Assembly (NCBI GenBank): GCA_937944485.1
Contig: CALDYU010000002.1
Coordinates: forward strand, 1 to 64,000
Reading direction: 5' to 3'
Source of the DNA: an uncultured Flavobacteriaceae bacterium
Lineage (GTDB): Bacteria; Bacteroidota; Bacteroidia; Flavobacteriales; Flavobacteriaceae
Length of the DNA stretch: 64,000 nucleotides
Shown here: piece after piece, positions 8,847-17,541 of the stretch
Layout: every line of letters starts with the position of its first letter
Position numbering within the stretch: the stretch's first letter is position 1
Position numbers and translations under genes: made by a program
The notes under the pieces: generated by a model
What the model saw: the letters and a program-made list of their open reading frames with translations, nothing else
Database searches by the model: none
Told to the model about the DNA's origin: nothing

Positions 8847-10796
8847 ATGGATAAAAAAGTCATTTGGCATAAGGTACTAGAAAACAAAAGCCAATTAAAA
8901 GAAGGTCGCGTTATGACCGTAACTGCTGCTCACAAAGGCATTTGTTTGACCCATTACAAAGGAAAATTTTCGGCCCTCGATAATCGATGTCCGCATCAAG
9001 GAGGACCTTTAGGAGAAGGCTCTATAGAAAACGGACTGCTACGTTGCCCATGGCATGGTTGGGATTTCGACCCTTGTACAGGTAAGCCCTCTGGCGGATT
9101 TGATGATGGCGTAACAACGTTTCCTACCAAAGAAGAAGATGATGCCATTTATGTCGGTATGGAAGAAGAAGCAACTCATGAAATCACCGTATCAGACATT
9201 ATGGTAGAAACTATGATAAATTGGGGAGTTAACAAGGTTTTTGGAATGGTCGGTCATTCCAATCTCGGATTCGCTGATGCCTTGCGTCGGCAAGAAGAAA
9301 AAGGAAATCTTAATTTTTATGGTATTCGACACGAGGGCGCAGCAGCTTTTGCCGCATCTGCTTATGGCAAACTTATGGGAAAGCCAGCAGCTTGTTTCAC
9401 AATTGCAGGTCCAGGAGCAACGAATTTATATACGGGCATGTGGGATGCTAAAGTTGATCGCGCTCCGTTTTTAGCGTTAACAGGTCAAGTTGCTACCCAG
9501 GTTGTAGGTACAGGAAATTTTCAAGAGGTAGATTTAGTACGTGCTTTCGATACTGTTGCTGAATTTAATCAGCGCGTTCAGGGAAATAGTAAGCATGCCG
9601 AATTAATGTCACTCGCTATAAAACATGCGATTTTAAAGCGGGATGTTTCACATCTAACTTTTCCAGATGAAATACAAGAACTAAAGGTTCCTGTTGGGTC
9701 AAAAGCACAAACAGCGACTAATAGAATTACCCCTATGGAAATAGCTCCTCCCAAAGAAATGTCTGATAAAGCTATAGATTTAATTAAAAAAGCGAAACGC
9801 CCCTTAATTATTATGGGACATGGCGCCCGTACACATAAAAAAGCAATAGTTGCTTTTGCAGAAAGCTTGCAGGCAGCCGTGGTAACAACATTTAAAGGAA
9901 AAGGCCTAATTGCCGATAACCACCCACTTGGCTGTGGTGTACTGGGTAGAAGTGGCACACCCATAGCGTCTTGGTTCATGAATGAAGCGGATTTGTTAAT
10001 TGTATTCGGAGCTTCTTTCTCAAACCATACGGGAATCACTTATAAGAAGCCCACAATTCAAGTTGATTTTGATCCACTCGCATTAAGTAAATTTCATGAA
10101 GTAGATGTTGCTGTTTGGGGTGAAATTTCAAGAACATTAGACATTTTTACTTCCGAATTGAAAGGTAAAACCAACAGTATTGACCAAACTGATGAAATTG
10201 CAGAACGATGGGATATCTGGAAGGCTGAAAAAGAAAAACGTCTTAACGAAACTTCTAAAAATGGATTAAGTTCTGTTACCGTGTTCGAAGCCCTGAATAC
10301 GTTAGCACCGAAAGATGCTGTAATGTGCGTTGATGTAGGAAATAATGCCTATTCTTTCGGACGCTATTTTGAACCAGAGGAGCAAGACTTTTTAATGTCT
10401 GGCTATTTAGGTTCCATTGGGTTTGCACTTCCGGCGGCCATAGGGGCGTGGGCGGCGGTTGGTAATACAAGGCCTGTTGTTGCTGTAGCAGGAGATGGAG
10501 GCTTGTGCCAATATTTGGCAGAAATAACCACCTTGGTGAAATACAATATGCCTGTAAAACTGATCATTTTAAACAATCATGAACTGGGTAAAATATCGAA
10601 AGAACAGCGAGCAGGTGAATTTGATGTTTGGAAAACAAACTTATCCAATCCGAATTTTGCAGAATATGCTATTTCATGTGGCGCCTGGGGTAAGCGTGTA
10701 GAAAAAGAAAGTGATTTACATACGGTTATGAAAGATTTGTTTAACCAGAAGGGCCCAGCGTTATTAGAGATAATTACTGATGTAAGCTTAATTTAA
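8847..10796 (+). CDS. Rieske [2Fe-2S] domain fused to thiamine-diphosphate enzyme (pyruvate oxidase/acetolactate synthase type)
   Basis: Residues 1-105 are a Rieske domain with C48-x-H50 and C67-x2-H70. Residues from about 112 to 649 form a complete three-domain ThDP enzyme: an N-terminal PYR domain with the cofactor-activating glutamate in RHEGAAAFAA (E163), a central domain with a degenerate nucleotide-binding region, and a C-terminal PP domain with GDG (549-551) and NN (576-577) of the GDG-x25-NN motif. In relatives such as PoxB the ThDP carbanion passes electrons through FAD to quinone. Here an attached Rieske centre could take that role, which is inference. Last gene of the operon headed by the Rieske-GltB fusion. 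Substrate unknown. Confidence 0.85.
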   Translation: MDKKVIWHKVLENKSQLKEGRVMTVTAAHKGICLTHYKGKFSALDNRCPHQGGPLGEGSIENGLLRCPWHGWDFDPCTGKPSGGFDDGVTTFPTKEEDDAIYVGMEEEATHEITVSDIMVETMINWGVNKVFGMVGHSNLGFADALRRQEEKGNLNFYGIRHEGAAAFAASAYGKLMGKPAACFTIAGPGATNLYTGMWDAKVDRAPFLALTGQVATQVVGTGNFQEVDLVRAFDTVAEFNQRVQGNSKHAELMSLAIKHAILKRDVSHLTFPDEIQELKVPVGSKAQTATNRITPMEIAPPKEMSDKAIDLIKKAKRPLIIMGHGARTHKKAIVAFAESLQAAVVTTFKGKGLIADNHPLGCGVLGRSGTPIASWFMNEADLLIVFGASFSNHTGITYKKPTIQVDFDPLALSKFHEVDVAVWGEISRTLDIFTSELKGKTNSIDQTDEIAERWDIWKAEKEKRLNETSKNGLSSVTVFEALNTLAPKDAVMCVDVGNNAYSFGRYFEPEEQDFLMSGYLGSIGFALPAAIGAWAAVGNTRPVVAVAGDGGLCQYLAEITTLVKYNMPVKLIILNNHELGKISKEQRAGEFDVWKTNLSNPNFAEYAISCGAWGKRVEKESDLHTVMKDLFNQKGPALLEIITDVSLI

Positions 10797-10901
10797 TAAG
10801 AGATGCCATAATAACTGTTTTGGCAAATTACAAATATGCTATAGCGCTGGTTAGCGTGTTCAATTTTTTATTAACCCCCTATACATATTGTACTAAGTGG
10901 G

Positions 10902-10917
10902 TATAACCTAGGTTATA
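10902..10917. promoter_or_regulatory. Perfect 16-bp palindrome upstream of the antiporter
   Basis: TATAACCTAGGTTATA is an exact palindrome 128 bp before the antiporter start, in the 249-bp gap after the Rieske-TPP gene. It is followed at once by TTATAATCGTTATAA, another inverted repeat. This could be the operator of a dimeric regulator; the regulator is unknown. Confidence 0.4.
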
Positions 10918-11045
10918 ATCGTTATAAATTTCTCTTTGCTAATATTAGGTAGTTCTCTTATCGCTTCAACAAAATCGGTCAGTATTATTTGGCTATTGTG
11001 ATTGCTGTTTTTGTTGGGAAATTTATTAATGTAAAATCTTAAATT

Positions 11046-12287
11046 ATGTTACAATCCTTTAGTATCATTTTTTCCATCGCTGCATTTTTTAGTTTTATCA
11101 ATTATAAGTGGTTGAAGCTTCCCGCAACTATCGGATTAATGGCTATGAGTTTGGTTACCGTAGTTTTAATTTTATTAAGTAAAAGTGTTTTTCCTGATTT
11201 CTATGTATTCTTTTGCGATATTGTTGCGAATTCAGATTTTAAAACATTGCTCTTTGAAGGCATTCTTAGTTTTCTTCTTTTTGCCGGAGCCCTTCATGTA
11301 AATATAGAAGAACTCGCTAGAGAGAAATGGTCTGTGCTATTATTCGCCACTTTTGGGGTGTTAATTTCTACGGGTCTTGTTGGTGGCTTGATCTATTATG
11401 CGGCGCAATGGATTGGTGTCGAGTTATCTTTTTTGAATGCACTATTATTCGGTGCACTGATTTCACCGACTGATCCCATAGCTGTTCTAGCAATACTTAA
11501 AAAAACAAAAATTGCTAAAAATCTTCAAGTTAAAATTGAAGGGGAATCTCTTTTTAACGATGGTATCGGTGTGGTAGTTTTCATGGGAATCTTGATACTC
11601 TCAGGAATGGAAACAACAACTATAGACAATGCCGTTGGTCTTGAAATAGGGAAGTTATTTTTAGAGGAAGCGATTGGTGGAATTATATATGGTGCCGTAT
11701 TAGGTTTTGTAGGATACCTTAGTATTAAAAGTATCGATAAGAACCCCCAATTAGCAGTAATGATAAGTCTGGCGATCGCTATGGGTGGATATACCATTGC
11801 TTCATTAATACATGTCTCAGGACCATTAGCGATGGTAGTTTCAGGAATTATAATAGGCAATCAAATAAATGTTGCTTCGAATATAGGAGCTACGCAAAAA
11901 TTACTCAATGATATATGGGAAATACTAGATGATGTTTTGAACGGTGTTTTGTTTGTACTCATTGGCTTGTCTATACATCTTCTCAAATTCGAAATGAATC
12001 ATTTAGTATTGGGTGTTTTGGCAATAGTGATCGTGTTAATAGCTCGGTTTTTAGCCGTATTATTACCCTATTCGTTATTAAAACACTCCGAAAGATCCCC
12101 TTTGAAAACAGTATTTGTATTGTCTTGGGGTGGTTTACGAGGAGGTATTTCCATTGCCTTGGCCTTAAGCCTTACGGATAACCTCGCTTCAGAAATGATT
12201 TTGTTTATCACCTATAGCGTGGTCTTGTTTTCTATACTTGTGCAAGGTTTGACCGTTGGCCCCATCGTAAAGAAAATATATAATTAG
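11046..12287 (+). CDS. CPA1-family Na+/H+ antiporter
   Basis: A 413-residue, strongly hydrophobic protein with about 12 membrane segments. It carries the CPA1 hallmarks [12 protein letters not shown] (about residues 139-150) and [14 protein letters not shown] (about 165-178), where the two aspartates form the ion-binding site, and a late [14 protein letters not shown] segment typical of NhaP/NHE transporters. It exchanges cytoplasmic Na+ (or K+) for protons at the inner membrane, which suits a marine organism. It has no C-terminal regulatory domain. Monocistronic: a 249-bp gap lies upstream and mnmE converges downstream. Confidence 0.9.
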   Translation: MLQSFSIIFSIAAFFSFINYKWLKLPATIGLMAMSLVTVVLILLSKSVFPDFYVFFCDIVANSDFKTLLFEGILSFLLFAGALHVNIEELAREKWSVLLFATFGVLISTGLVGGLIYYAAQWIGVELSFLNALLFGALISPTDPIAVLAILKKTKIAKNLQVKIEGESLFNDGIGVVVFMGILILSGMETTTIDNAVGLEIGKLFLEEAIGGIIYGAVLGFVGYLSIKSIDKNPQLAVMISLAIAMGGYTIASLIHVSGPLAMVVSGIIIGNQINVASNIGATQKLLNDIWEILDDVLNGVLFVLIGLSIHLLKFEMNHLVLGVLAIVIVLIARFLAVLLPYSLLKHSERSPLKTVFVLSWGGLRGGISIALALSLTDNLASEMILFITYSVVLFSILVQGLTVGPIVKKIYN

Positions 12288-12373
12288 TATAGTTAAGGAA
12301 CGAAGTTCACATCATATTGCAGAATCAAATGATGAAAGAGCTTTTGGTAATGGCATTAATTTCTATAATACAA

Positions 12374-13777
12374 TTACTTCCCGATACAAAAATTAGCAAA
12401 AATATTACCCAATAAATCATCAGAAGTAATTTCCCCGGTGATTTCGCCAAAATGATTTAAAGCTTCGCGAATATCTAAAGAGAGTAAATCTCCAGAAACA
12501 CCATCACTCATGGCAAAGTTCACTTTTTCAACGGCCTCTAAAGCCTTAATGAGCGAATCATAGTGTCTCGTATTTGTGACAATAGTCTCATTATTCCGAA
12601 GCGCACCTGTATTTACAAATTCAAGCAGTTGATTTTTTAATTCTTCAACACCCTCACCTGTTTTTGCAGATAGTTGTAAAGCAGTTGTAAGCTGCTGATC
12701 GATGTCGGATAGATTTGCTGTAGATAGCATATCTTTTTTATTGATGATAACCAAGACTTGCTTTAAAGGATATTGATTTTTTACCTTCTCTATTTCAACT
12801 TTCAATGTTTCGATATGATTCCCATCAACGAAAAGAGAACAACCATCAGCAAGATATAATACAACCTGAGCTTGTTCAATTTTTTCGAAAGTTTTTCGAA
12901 TACCTATTCCTTCGACAACATCTTCAGTTTCTCGAATTCCTGCAGTGTCAATAAATCGAAACCCTAAACCACCAATTGAAATTTCATCTTCAATAGTATC
13001 TCTCGTAGTGCCAGCTATTGCTGACACTATGGCTCTTTCTTCATTTAGAAGCGCATTGAGCAGGGTAGATTTGCCAACATTTGGTTCGCCCACAATGGCA
13101 ACAGGAATTCCATTCTTAATGACATTGCCAACAGCGAAAGAATCGATTAATCGTCTCAGTACATTTTGAATTCGACTTAAAAGTTCTTTGAATTGATCTC
13201 GATTCGCAAATTCTACATCTTCTTCTGCAAAATCTAATTCAAGTTCGATAAGCGATGCGAAGTTTAAAAGCTCATCTCTCAAAGCCTTTATCTCATTACT
13301 AAAACCCCCTCGCATTTGTTGAATTGCGATTTGGTGACTCGCTTCATTGTCTGAAGCTATAAGATCTGCCACGGCTTCTGCCTGACTTAAATCTAATTTG
13401 GCATTGAGAAAAGCACGTAATGTAAATTCTCCGGCGTCTGCCATGCGACAGCCATTTCTAAGAAATAATTGAATGATTTGCTGCTGAATGTATTGCGAGC
13501 CATGACACGATATTTCAACAACATCTTCTCCTGTATACGAATGCGGATTTTTAAAAAGCGATACTAAAACTTGATCGTAGGTTTTGTTACCATCCACAAT
13601 AAGACCTAGTAAAATAGTATGACTTTTTTGCTTCAAAAGATTTTTGCCATGGATAGATTTAAAAAATTGCCCGACCAATTGAATTGCGCTTTCCCCTGAA
13701 ATTCGAATAACGGCAATTGCACCAGCTCCAGAAGGGGTGGCCAAAGCAATAATGGTGTCTTTTAAATGCATAGGCAA
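12374..13777 (-). CDS. mnmE: tRNA uridine-5-carboxymethylaminomethyl modification GTPase MnmE
   Basis: Full-length (467 aa). The N-terminal folate-binding domain (residues 1-120, DTIIALATPSG..GAIAVIRISG) is followed by a helical domain interrupted by a GTPase with G1 GEPNVGKST (about 230-238), DTAG (about 277-280) and NKKD (about 345-348), and the protein ends with the invariant CIGK. With MnmG it forms the cmnm5 group on U34 of several tRNAs. The start ATG at 13777 is two codons before a second ATG at 13771; either is possible. Monocistronic, convergent with the antiporter. Confidence 0.97.
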   Translation of the reverse strand: MPMHLKDTIIALATPSGAGAIAVIRISGESAIQLVGQFFKSIHGKNLLKQKSHTILLGLIVDGNKTYDQVLVSLFKNPHSYTGEDVVEISCHGSQYIQQQIIQLFLRNGCRMADAGEFTLRAFLNAKLDLSQAEAVADLIASDNEASHQIAIQQMRGGFSNEIKALRDELLNFASLIELELDFAEEDVEFANRDQFKELLSRIQNVLRRLIDSFAVGNVIKNGIPVAIVGEPNVGKSTLLNALLNEERAIVSAIAGTTRDTIEDEISIGGLGFRFIDTAGIRETEDVVEGIGIRKTFEKIEQAQVVLYLADGCSLFVDGNHIETLKVEIEKVKNQYPLKQVLVIINKKDMLSTANLSDIDQQLTTALQLSAKTGEGVEELKNQLLEFVNTGALRNNETIVTNTRHYDSLIKALEAVEKVNFAMSDGVSGDLLSLDIREALNHFGEITGEITSDDLLGNIFANFCIGK

Positions 13778-13891
13778 AAATAGCTAAAATACGACTAAAG
13801 TATAATTATGGTATATGCTGTTAAGCTTTCGTTATTGTATAGGTATAAGTTAATGAGGTTTAATATCTTTAGAATACCATTAACGAGTAAA

Positions 13892-14344
13892 ATGAATAAA
13901 ATGAAAAGAGTTTTATGTATTGGTGCTATTTTAATAGGCACTCAAATAGCCTTTGGGCAAGAAGTTGAACAAACAACAGATTCGGTTTTAATTGCGCAAC
14001 AAAAACTTGAAAAACAAAAGGAAGAACTAAAAGCTACGAAACAAGCGCAGAAAAAAGTTGATAAAGCCGAAAAAGCTCAAAAGAAAGCAGAGAAAGCCAA
14101 GAAAAAGGCTGAGAAAGAAATAAAAAAGAAAGAAAAGCTTGCAAAGGCCATAGCTTCAAAGAAAAAAGGGATAGCAAAAAACGAATCGAAAATTAAAAAA
14201 CTCCAAAATAAACTTGCAAAAGCGAAACAAAAAGGAAAAATGTCATCTGTTGACGAAATGGAGATTAATCATAAAATTAATAAGCTAGAACTTGCTATTG
14301 TTAAGGATAAAGAGAAACTTGACAAACTAGTGAAGAAACAATAA
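13892..14344 (+). CDS. Secreted lysine-rich coiled-coil protein
   Basis: I choose the ATG at 13892 over an in-frame ATG at 13808 because it opens a clean signal peptide (MNKMKRVL..IGTQIAFGQ). The mature part (about 125 residues) is almost entirely Lys, Ala, Glu and Gln heptads, that is, a highly charged coiled coil, with a second coiled segment near the C-terminus. Such short periplasmic Lys/Ala-rich proteins are common in Flavobacteriaceae; their function is not known to me. Genes with this composition can bind acidic polymers or the peptidoglycan, but nothing here shows that. Confidence 0.7.
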   Translation: MNKMKRVLCIGAILIGTQIAFGQEVEQTTDSVLIAQQKLEKQKEELKATKQAQKKVDKAEKAQKKAEKAKKKAEKEIKKKEKLAKAIASKKKGIAKNESKIKKLQNKLAKAKQKGKMSSVDEMEINHKINKLELAIVKDKEKLDKLVKKQ

Positions 14345-14411
14345 TTACGAAAAATTGTAACAAATTGCACGGAAATGGGTCTTATTAGTATAACCCCGTA
14401 AAACAATTATT

Positions 14412-14774
14412 ATGGAACTCATCAATCAAAAATCAGTACAGCGCACAGATAATCAATTATTAGCATTGACGCATGCTGCGCAATTATTAACTTACATAAC
14501 CGGTTTTGGAGGCCTTTTAGTGCCTTTAATGATATGGTTAACCTCAAAAGATAATGTGGCAGGAATGGATGAACATGGCAGGTCTATTGTCAATTTTCAA
14601 TTGACGCTAATCTTAATATTTGTTATTAGCTTTCCAGCCCTTTTATTATTTGGCTTAGGTATTTTAGGTTTTATTTTTGTGGGTGTTGTCGGATTTATTC
14701 TTCCTATAGTAAATGCGATAAGAGCTGCTAATGGAGAGGCGCCTAGTCACTTTGCTACGATTAAGTTTATTTAA
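14412..14774 (+). CDS. DUF4870 (Tic20-like) membrane protein
   Basis: 120 residues with the DUF4870 pattern: an N-terminal ALTHAAQL helix, a GFGGLLVPLMIWL membrane segment, DEHGRSIVNFQLT, then two further membrane helices and a C-terminal NAIRAANGE. Three to four transmembrane segments in all. It is a conserved inner-membrane family of unknown biochemical role, distantly related to Tic20. It stands 68 bp after the coiled-coil gene and is closed by a strong bidirectional terminator shared with dnaN. Confidence 0.85.
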   Translation: MELINQKSVQRTDNQLLALTHAAQLLTYITGFGGLLVPLMIWLTSKDNVAGMDEHGRSIVNFQLTLILIFVISFPALLLFGLGILGFIFVGVVGFILPIVNAIRAANGEAPSHFATIKFI

Positions 14775-14792
14775 TCACATTCATAAACAAAC

Positions 14793-14827
14793 AAAACCTC
14801 GGTAAAATTTAATTTTACCGAGGTTTT
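14793..14827. terminator. Bidirectional rho-independent terminator
   Basis: Two 17-nt arms, beginning AAAACCTCGG and ending CCGAGGTTTT, are perfectly complementary. The hairpin is followed by a T-run on the plus strand and preceded by an A-run, so it can end both the DUF4870 gene (plus) and dnaN (minus). Confidence 0.9.
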
Positions 14828-14852
14828 TTTATGATGTATATATAATGCGTTT

Positions 14853-15971
14853 CTAGCTATTCAACATAACCGGCATCACTAACATGATCACATTTTCGCC
14901 TTCATCCAATCCGTCAGTTGGGGTCAGTATTCCAGCTCTATTAGGTAAACTCATTTCCAAAGAAACTTCATCAGAACTTAAGTTATTCAGCATTTCAGTA
15001 AGAAAGCGCGAATTAAAACCAATTTGCATATCGTCACCTTGGTAGGCACAAGTTAAGCGCTCTTCCGCCTTATTACTGTAGTCTATATCTTCAGCAGATA
15101 TGTTTAATTCTGCTCCGGCAATTTTCAATCTAATTTGATGCGTCGTTTTATTTGAGAAGATGGATACGCGCCGTACAGAACTTAAAAATTGGTTTCTTGA
15201 GATCGTTAATTTATTCGGATTTTCCTTCGGAATTACCGCTTCATAATTCGGATATTTACCATCGATTAAACGGCAAATTAATTCAGTTTCTTCAAAACTA
15301 AATTTGGCGTTACTGTCATTATATTCAATATTTACTTCTGCTTCGCTTCCTGCAAGAATACCTTTCAATAGATTTAAGGGCTTCTTCGGCATAATAAATT
15401 CGGCGACCTGAGAGGCCTTAATATCTTCACGCTGATACTTTACTAGTTTGTGCGCATCTGTTGCAACAAAAGTTAAATTTTCAGGAGAAAATTGAAAAAA
15501 GACACCACTCATTACAGGTCTTAAGTCATCATTGCCAGCTGCAAAAATTGTTTTATTAATGGCTGAAGCCAAAACATCACCTAGTAAAACGGTTGAACTT
15601 GGGTTCGCTAGTTCAACAGCTTTCGGAAATTCGGCACCATCGGCATAGGCAAGCGCATATTTACCATGATTCGAACTGATTTCTACCGTGTTATTATCTT
15701 CCACAATAAAAGTAAGTGGTTGTTCAGGAAAGGTTTTTAGTGTTTCTAGCAATAACCGTGCAGGTACTGCAATCACTCCCTCGTTGTCGGAGTCAACATT
15801 GAGCACAGAACTCATGGTGGTTTCTAAATCAGATGCAGATACTGTTAGCTTGTTTTTTTTCAAGTCAAACAAGAAATTATCCAATATGGGTAGGGTATTA
15901 CTATTGTTAATAACACCACCCAAAACCTGTAATTGTTTTAACAGATAGGTGCTGGATACAATAAACTTCAT
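14853..15971 (-). CDS. dnaN: DNA polymerase III beta sliding clamp
   Basis: 372 residues, the usual length, with three repeated clamp domains. Recognisable parts include MKFIVSSTYLLKQLQ at the start, LPILDNFLF, RLLLETLKTFP, the second-domain VMSGVFFQFSPENLTFVATDAHKL and the C-terminal VMLVMPVML. The ring dimer tethers replicative and repair polymerases to DNA. It is monocistronic here, not next to dnaA or recF, which is normal in Bacteroidota. A TATCTTTG box lies about 73 bp upstream. Confidence 0.97.
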   Translation of the reverse strand: MKFIVSSTYLLKQLQVLGGVINNSNTLPILDNFLFDLKKNKLTVSASDLETTMSSVLNVDSDNEGVIAVPARLLLETLKTFPEQPLTFIVEDNNTVEISSNHGKYALAYADGAEFPKAVELANPSSTVLLGDVLASAINKTIFAAGNDDLRPVMSGVFFQFSPENLTFVATDAHKLVKYQREDIKASQVAEFIMPKKPLNLLKGILAGSEAEVNIEYNDSNAKFSFEETELICRLIDGKYPNYEAVIPKENPNKLTISRNQFLSSVRRVSIFSNKTTHQIRLKIAGAELNISAEDIDYSNKAEERLTCAYQGDDMQIGFNSRFLTEMLNNLSSDEVSLEMSLPNRAGILTPTDGLDEGENVIMLVMPVMLNS

Positions 15972-16289
15972 GTGCTTAAAATTTTAGAACTCGTTGATTG
16001 TTGTGTTAGTCAAAGCACGAAAAATTCGAGTTTGACAGACAAGCAAAGATATCTGAATTGTGCTTTTTTACGAAACAAACTTATTAACAGGAATACCTCA
16101 GGTAAGCGACAACAAATTAATTTTATTTAGCGCGAACTTTCTACGCTAATGTCCAGACAATGCTAATAGTGGGCAAGCGCGAACATCCATAAATATTTTT
16201 TGAATCTTATAGTATCTTACCAGTACCCCAATAGTTGTTTATAAGTGTACGTAAATGTTAATTTCAAAACACAAGAAATAGTAGTAATG
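15972..16289. other. Intergenic region upstream of dnaN
   Basis: 318 bp with no credible gene. It contains the dnaN -7 box near its left end. GCGCGAAC occurs twice about 45 bp apart (near 16130 and 16177). No DnaA boxes were seen. Confidence 0.5.
16044..16051 (-). promoter_or_regulatory. Candidate -7 promoter box of dnaN
   Basis: On the minus strand this reads TATCTTTG, an exact match to TAnnTTTG, about 73 bp before the dnaN start. A TTTG lies about 24 bp further upstream, slightly longer than the usual spacing. Confidence 0.5.
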
Positions 16290-16586
16290 TTAAGGTAGTC
16301 GATGGACTTCATTGACACTCCATGCCTCGGGTTTGTCAGCAAACAGCTTTTTCGTTTGCCCCCAAACCGATTTGAAAAAAGACGAATTACGGTAGGCTTT
16401 TAAATTTGCTTCCGTATCCCAATAACTGTAGGTGAAAAAAGTAGCCGCATCACCCTTGTCTTGGTACAAAGCTAAAAAGGAACATCCTTCAAATTGACGA
16501 ATCGTTTCTTTATGAGTTTCAAAGACAATTTTGAAATCCTCAATTTGATTGTCATTGAACTTCATTTTCACAATTCGAATGAGCAT
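16290..16586 (-). CDS. ABM-type (antibiotic biosynthesis monooxygenase-like) small protein
   Basis: 98 residues of dimeric alpha/beta-barrel (ferredoxin-like) pattern: an MLIRIVKMKF strand, helix, FEGCSFLALYQDK, FFTYSYWDTEANLKAYRNSSFF and a C-terminal WSVNEVHRL. Proteins of this family act as small cofactor-free oxygenases or as YdhR-like stress proteins; the substrate cannot be told. The ATG follows directly on the stop of the SAM hydrolase gene upstream (no gap), so the two are translationally coupled. Confidence 0.75.
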   Translation of the reverse strand: MLIRIVKMKFNDNQIEDFKIVFETHKETIRQFEGCSFLALYQDKGDAATFFTYSYWDTEANLKAYRNSSFFKSVWGQTKKLFADKPEAWSVNEVHRLP

Positions 16587-17417
16587 TTAAAGAAAATTTA
16601 TGGTTATAGTATCGCGATAATCAATTCCCAGTAGAGACGAAGCTCCACCTACGGTTTTTAAATCACTCTTATAAATGGCCAATTCAATATATTCGGAGGA
16701 ATTAAAGAGTGCCAAAAGATCTCCAGCCCCATTGCGATGGCTGCTTTCTAAATCAAAATTAATGATGTCGCTATACGTGCTATGAATTTGAGTAATTTTA
16801 TTCGTACGCGCATTAATTTCAAAAGCCCTGCCTTTACGATAGGCTTCGAAGAATTTTTTTCTAATATTGGTGACAATGTTGCCATAATTATCAATATAAA
16901 TAACACTACCAACAATCTTATTACCCTTATCGGTAACACTTGGTAGAAAACCAGTAAGTTCTTTTAAAGCCTTAAAAGGCTTGCCTACAACCTCTAAGGT
17001 GCCACCACGGGCAATATGGCAAGCAACTTGAGCAAAGATCGCCATAGCCTGCATAGCAACTTCTGTTTGATTAGGCAGCTGTATTTCAATGCTTTTTTCC
17101 GCCTTAATTTCCGAAGCAATCAATCCGATCACTCCGTTATTTGCTCCAATAAAATAGTGGCCGTCTAAATAAACCGCTATATGCTGATTTTCTACAGTAG
17201 CTTCCGAATCGATACCAATAATATGAATACTGCCTTTTGGGAAATTTTTATAAGAGTTTTCTAGTATATAGGCACATTCTTCGATATTAAACGGACTAAT
17301 ATCATGAGAAATGTCAACAATTATGGCCTCAGGTAGTGCTGTATAAATAGCACCTTTTAAAGAACCTACAAAGTGATCTTTAAGTCCGAAATCAGTTGTA
17401 AGTGTAATTATTGCCAT
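16587..17417 (-). CDS. SAM hydroxide adenosyltransferase (DUF62 SAM hydrolase)
   Basis: 276 residues of the DUF62/SAM-dependent halogenase superfamily: ITLTTDFGLKDHFVGSLKGA at the start, DISHDI, then the ANNGV ligand loop and VIYIDNYGNIVTNI, ending with a small C-terminal barrel. Ordinary bacterial members hydrolyse S-adenosylmethionine to adenosine and methionine using water. True fluorinases and chlorinases carry an extra loop and special halide-site residues that I cannot identify here, so hydrolase is the safer call. It forms a two-gene operon with the ABM protein and is divergent from phoH across 124 bp. Confidence 0.85.
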   Translation of the reverse strand: MAIITLTTDFGLKDHFVGSLKGAIYTALPEAIIVDISHDISPFNIEECAYILENSYKNFPKGSIHIIGIDSEATVENQHIAVYLDGHYFIGANNGVIGLIASEIKAEKSIEIQLPNQTEVAMQAMAIFAQVACHIARGGTLEVVGKPFKALKELTGFLPSVTDKGNKIVGSVIYIDNYGNIVTNIRKKFFEAYRKGRAFEINARTNKITQIHSTYSDIINFDLESSHRNGAGDLLALFNSSEYIELAIYKSDLKTVGGASSLLGIDYRDTITINFL

Positions 17418-17437
17418 ACAGCAATGTTGATATGTTT

Positions 17438-17470
17438 TTGATTAAGAAAACCGAATTTTACCTAAATTTG
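17438..17470 (+). promoter_or_regulatory. Candidate phoH promoter
   Basis: TTG at 17438-17440 and TAAATTTG at 17463-17470 are separated by 22 bp, fitting the Bacteroidota -33/-7 promoter. The phoH start is about 70 bp downstream. Confidence 0.6.
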
Positions 17471-17541
17471 TTTAACAAAATTAGTCAAAAAAATAGCCTG
17501 TAGAAATTATATTTAAAGGCTTCATTAAAAGACCTTCTTTT

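Noticed and set aside
15972-16289. Replication origin next to dnaN
   Set aside because: No cluster of DnaA boxes (TTATCCACA-like) and no dnaA or recF neighbour.
16587-17417. Fluorinase or chlorinase
   Set aside because: The gene belongs to the same superfamily, but nothing visible marks the halide site or the extra loop, and the linked genes are not those of a halometabolite pathway.
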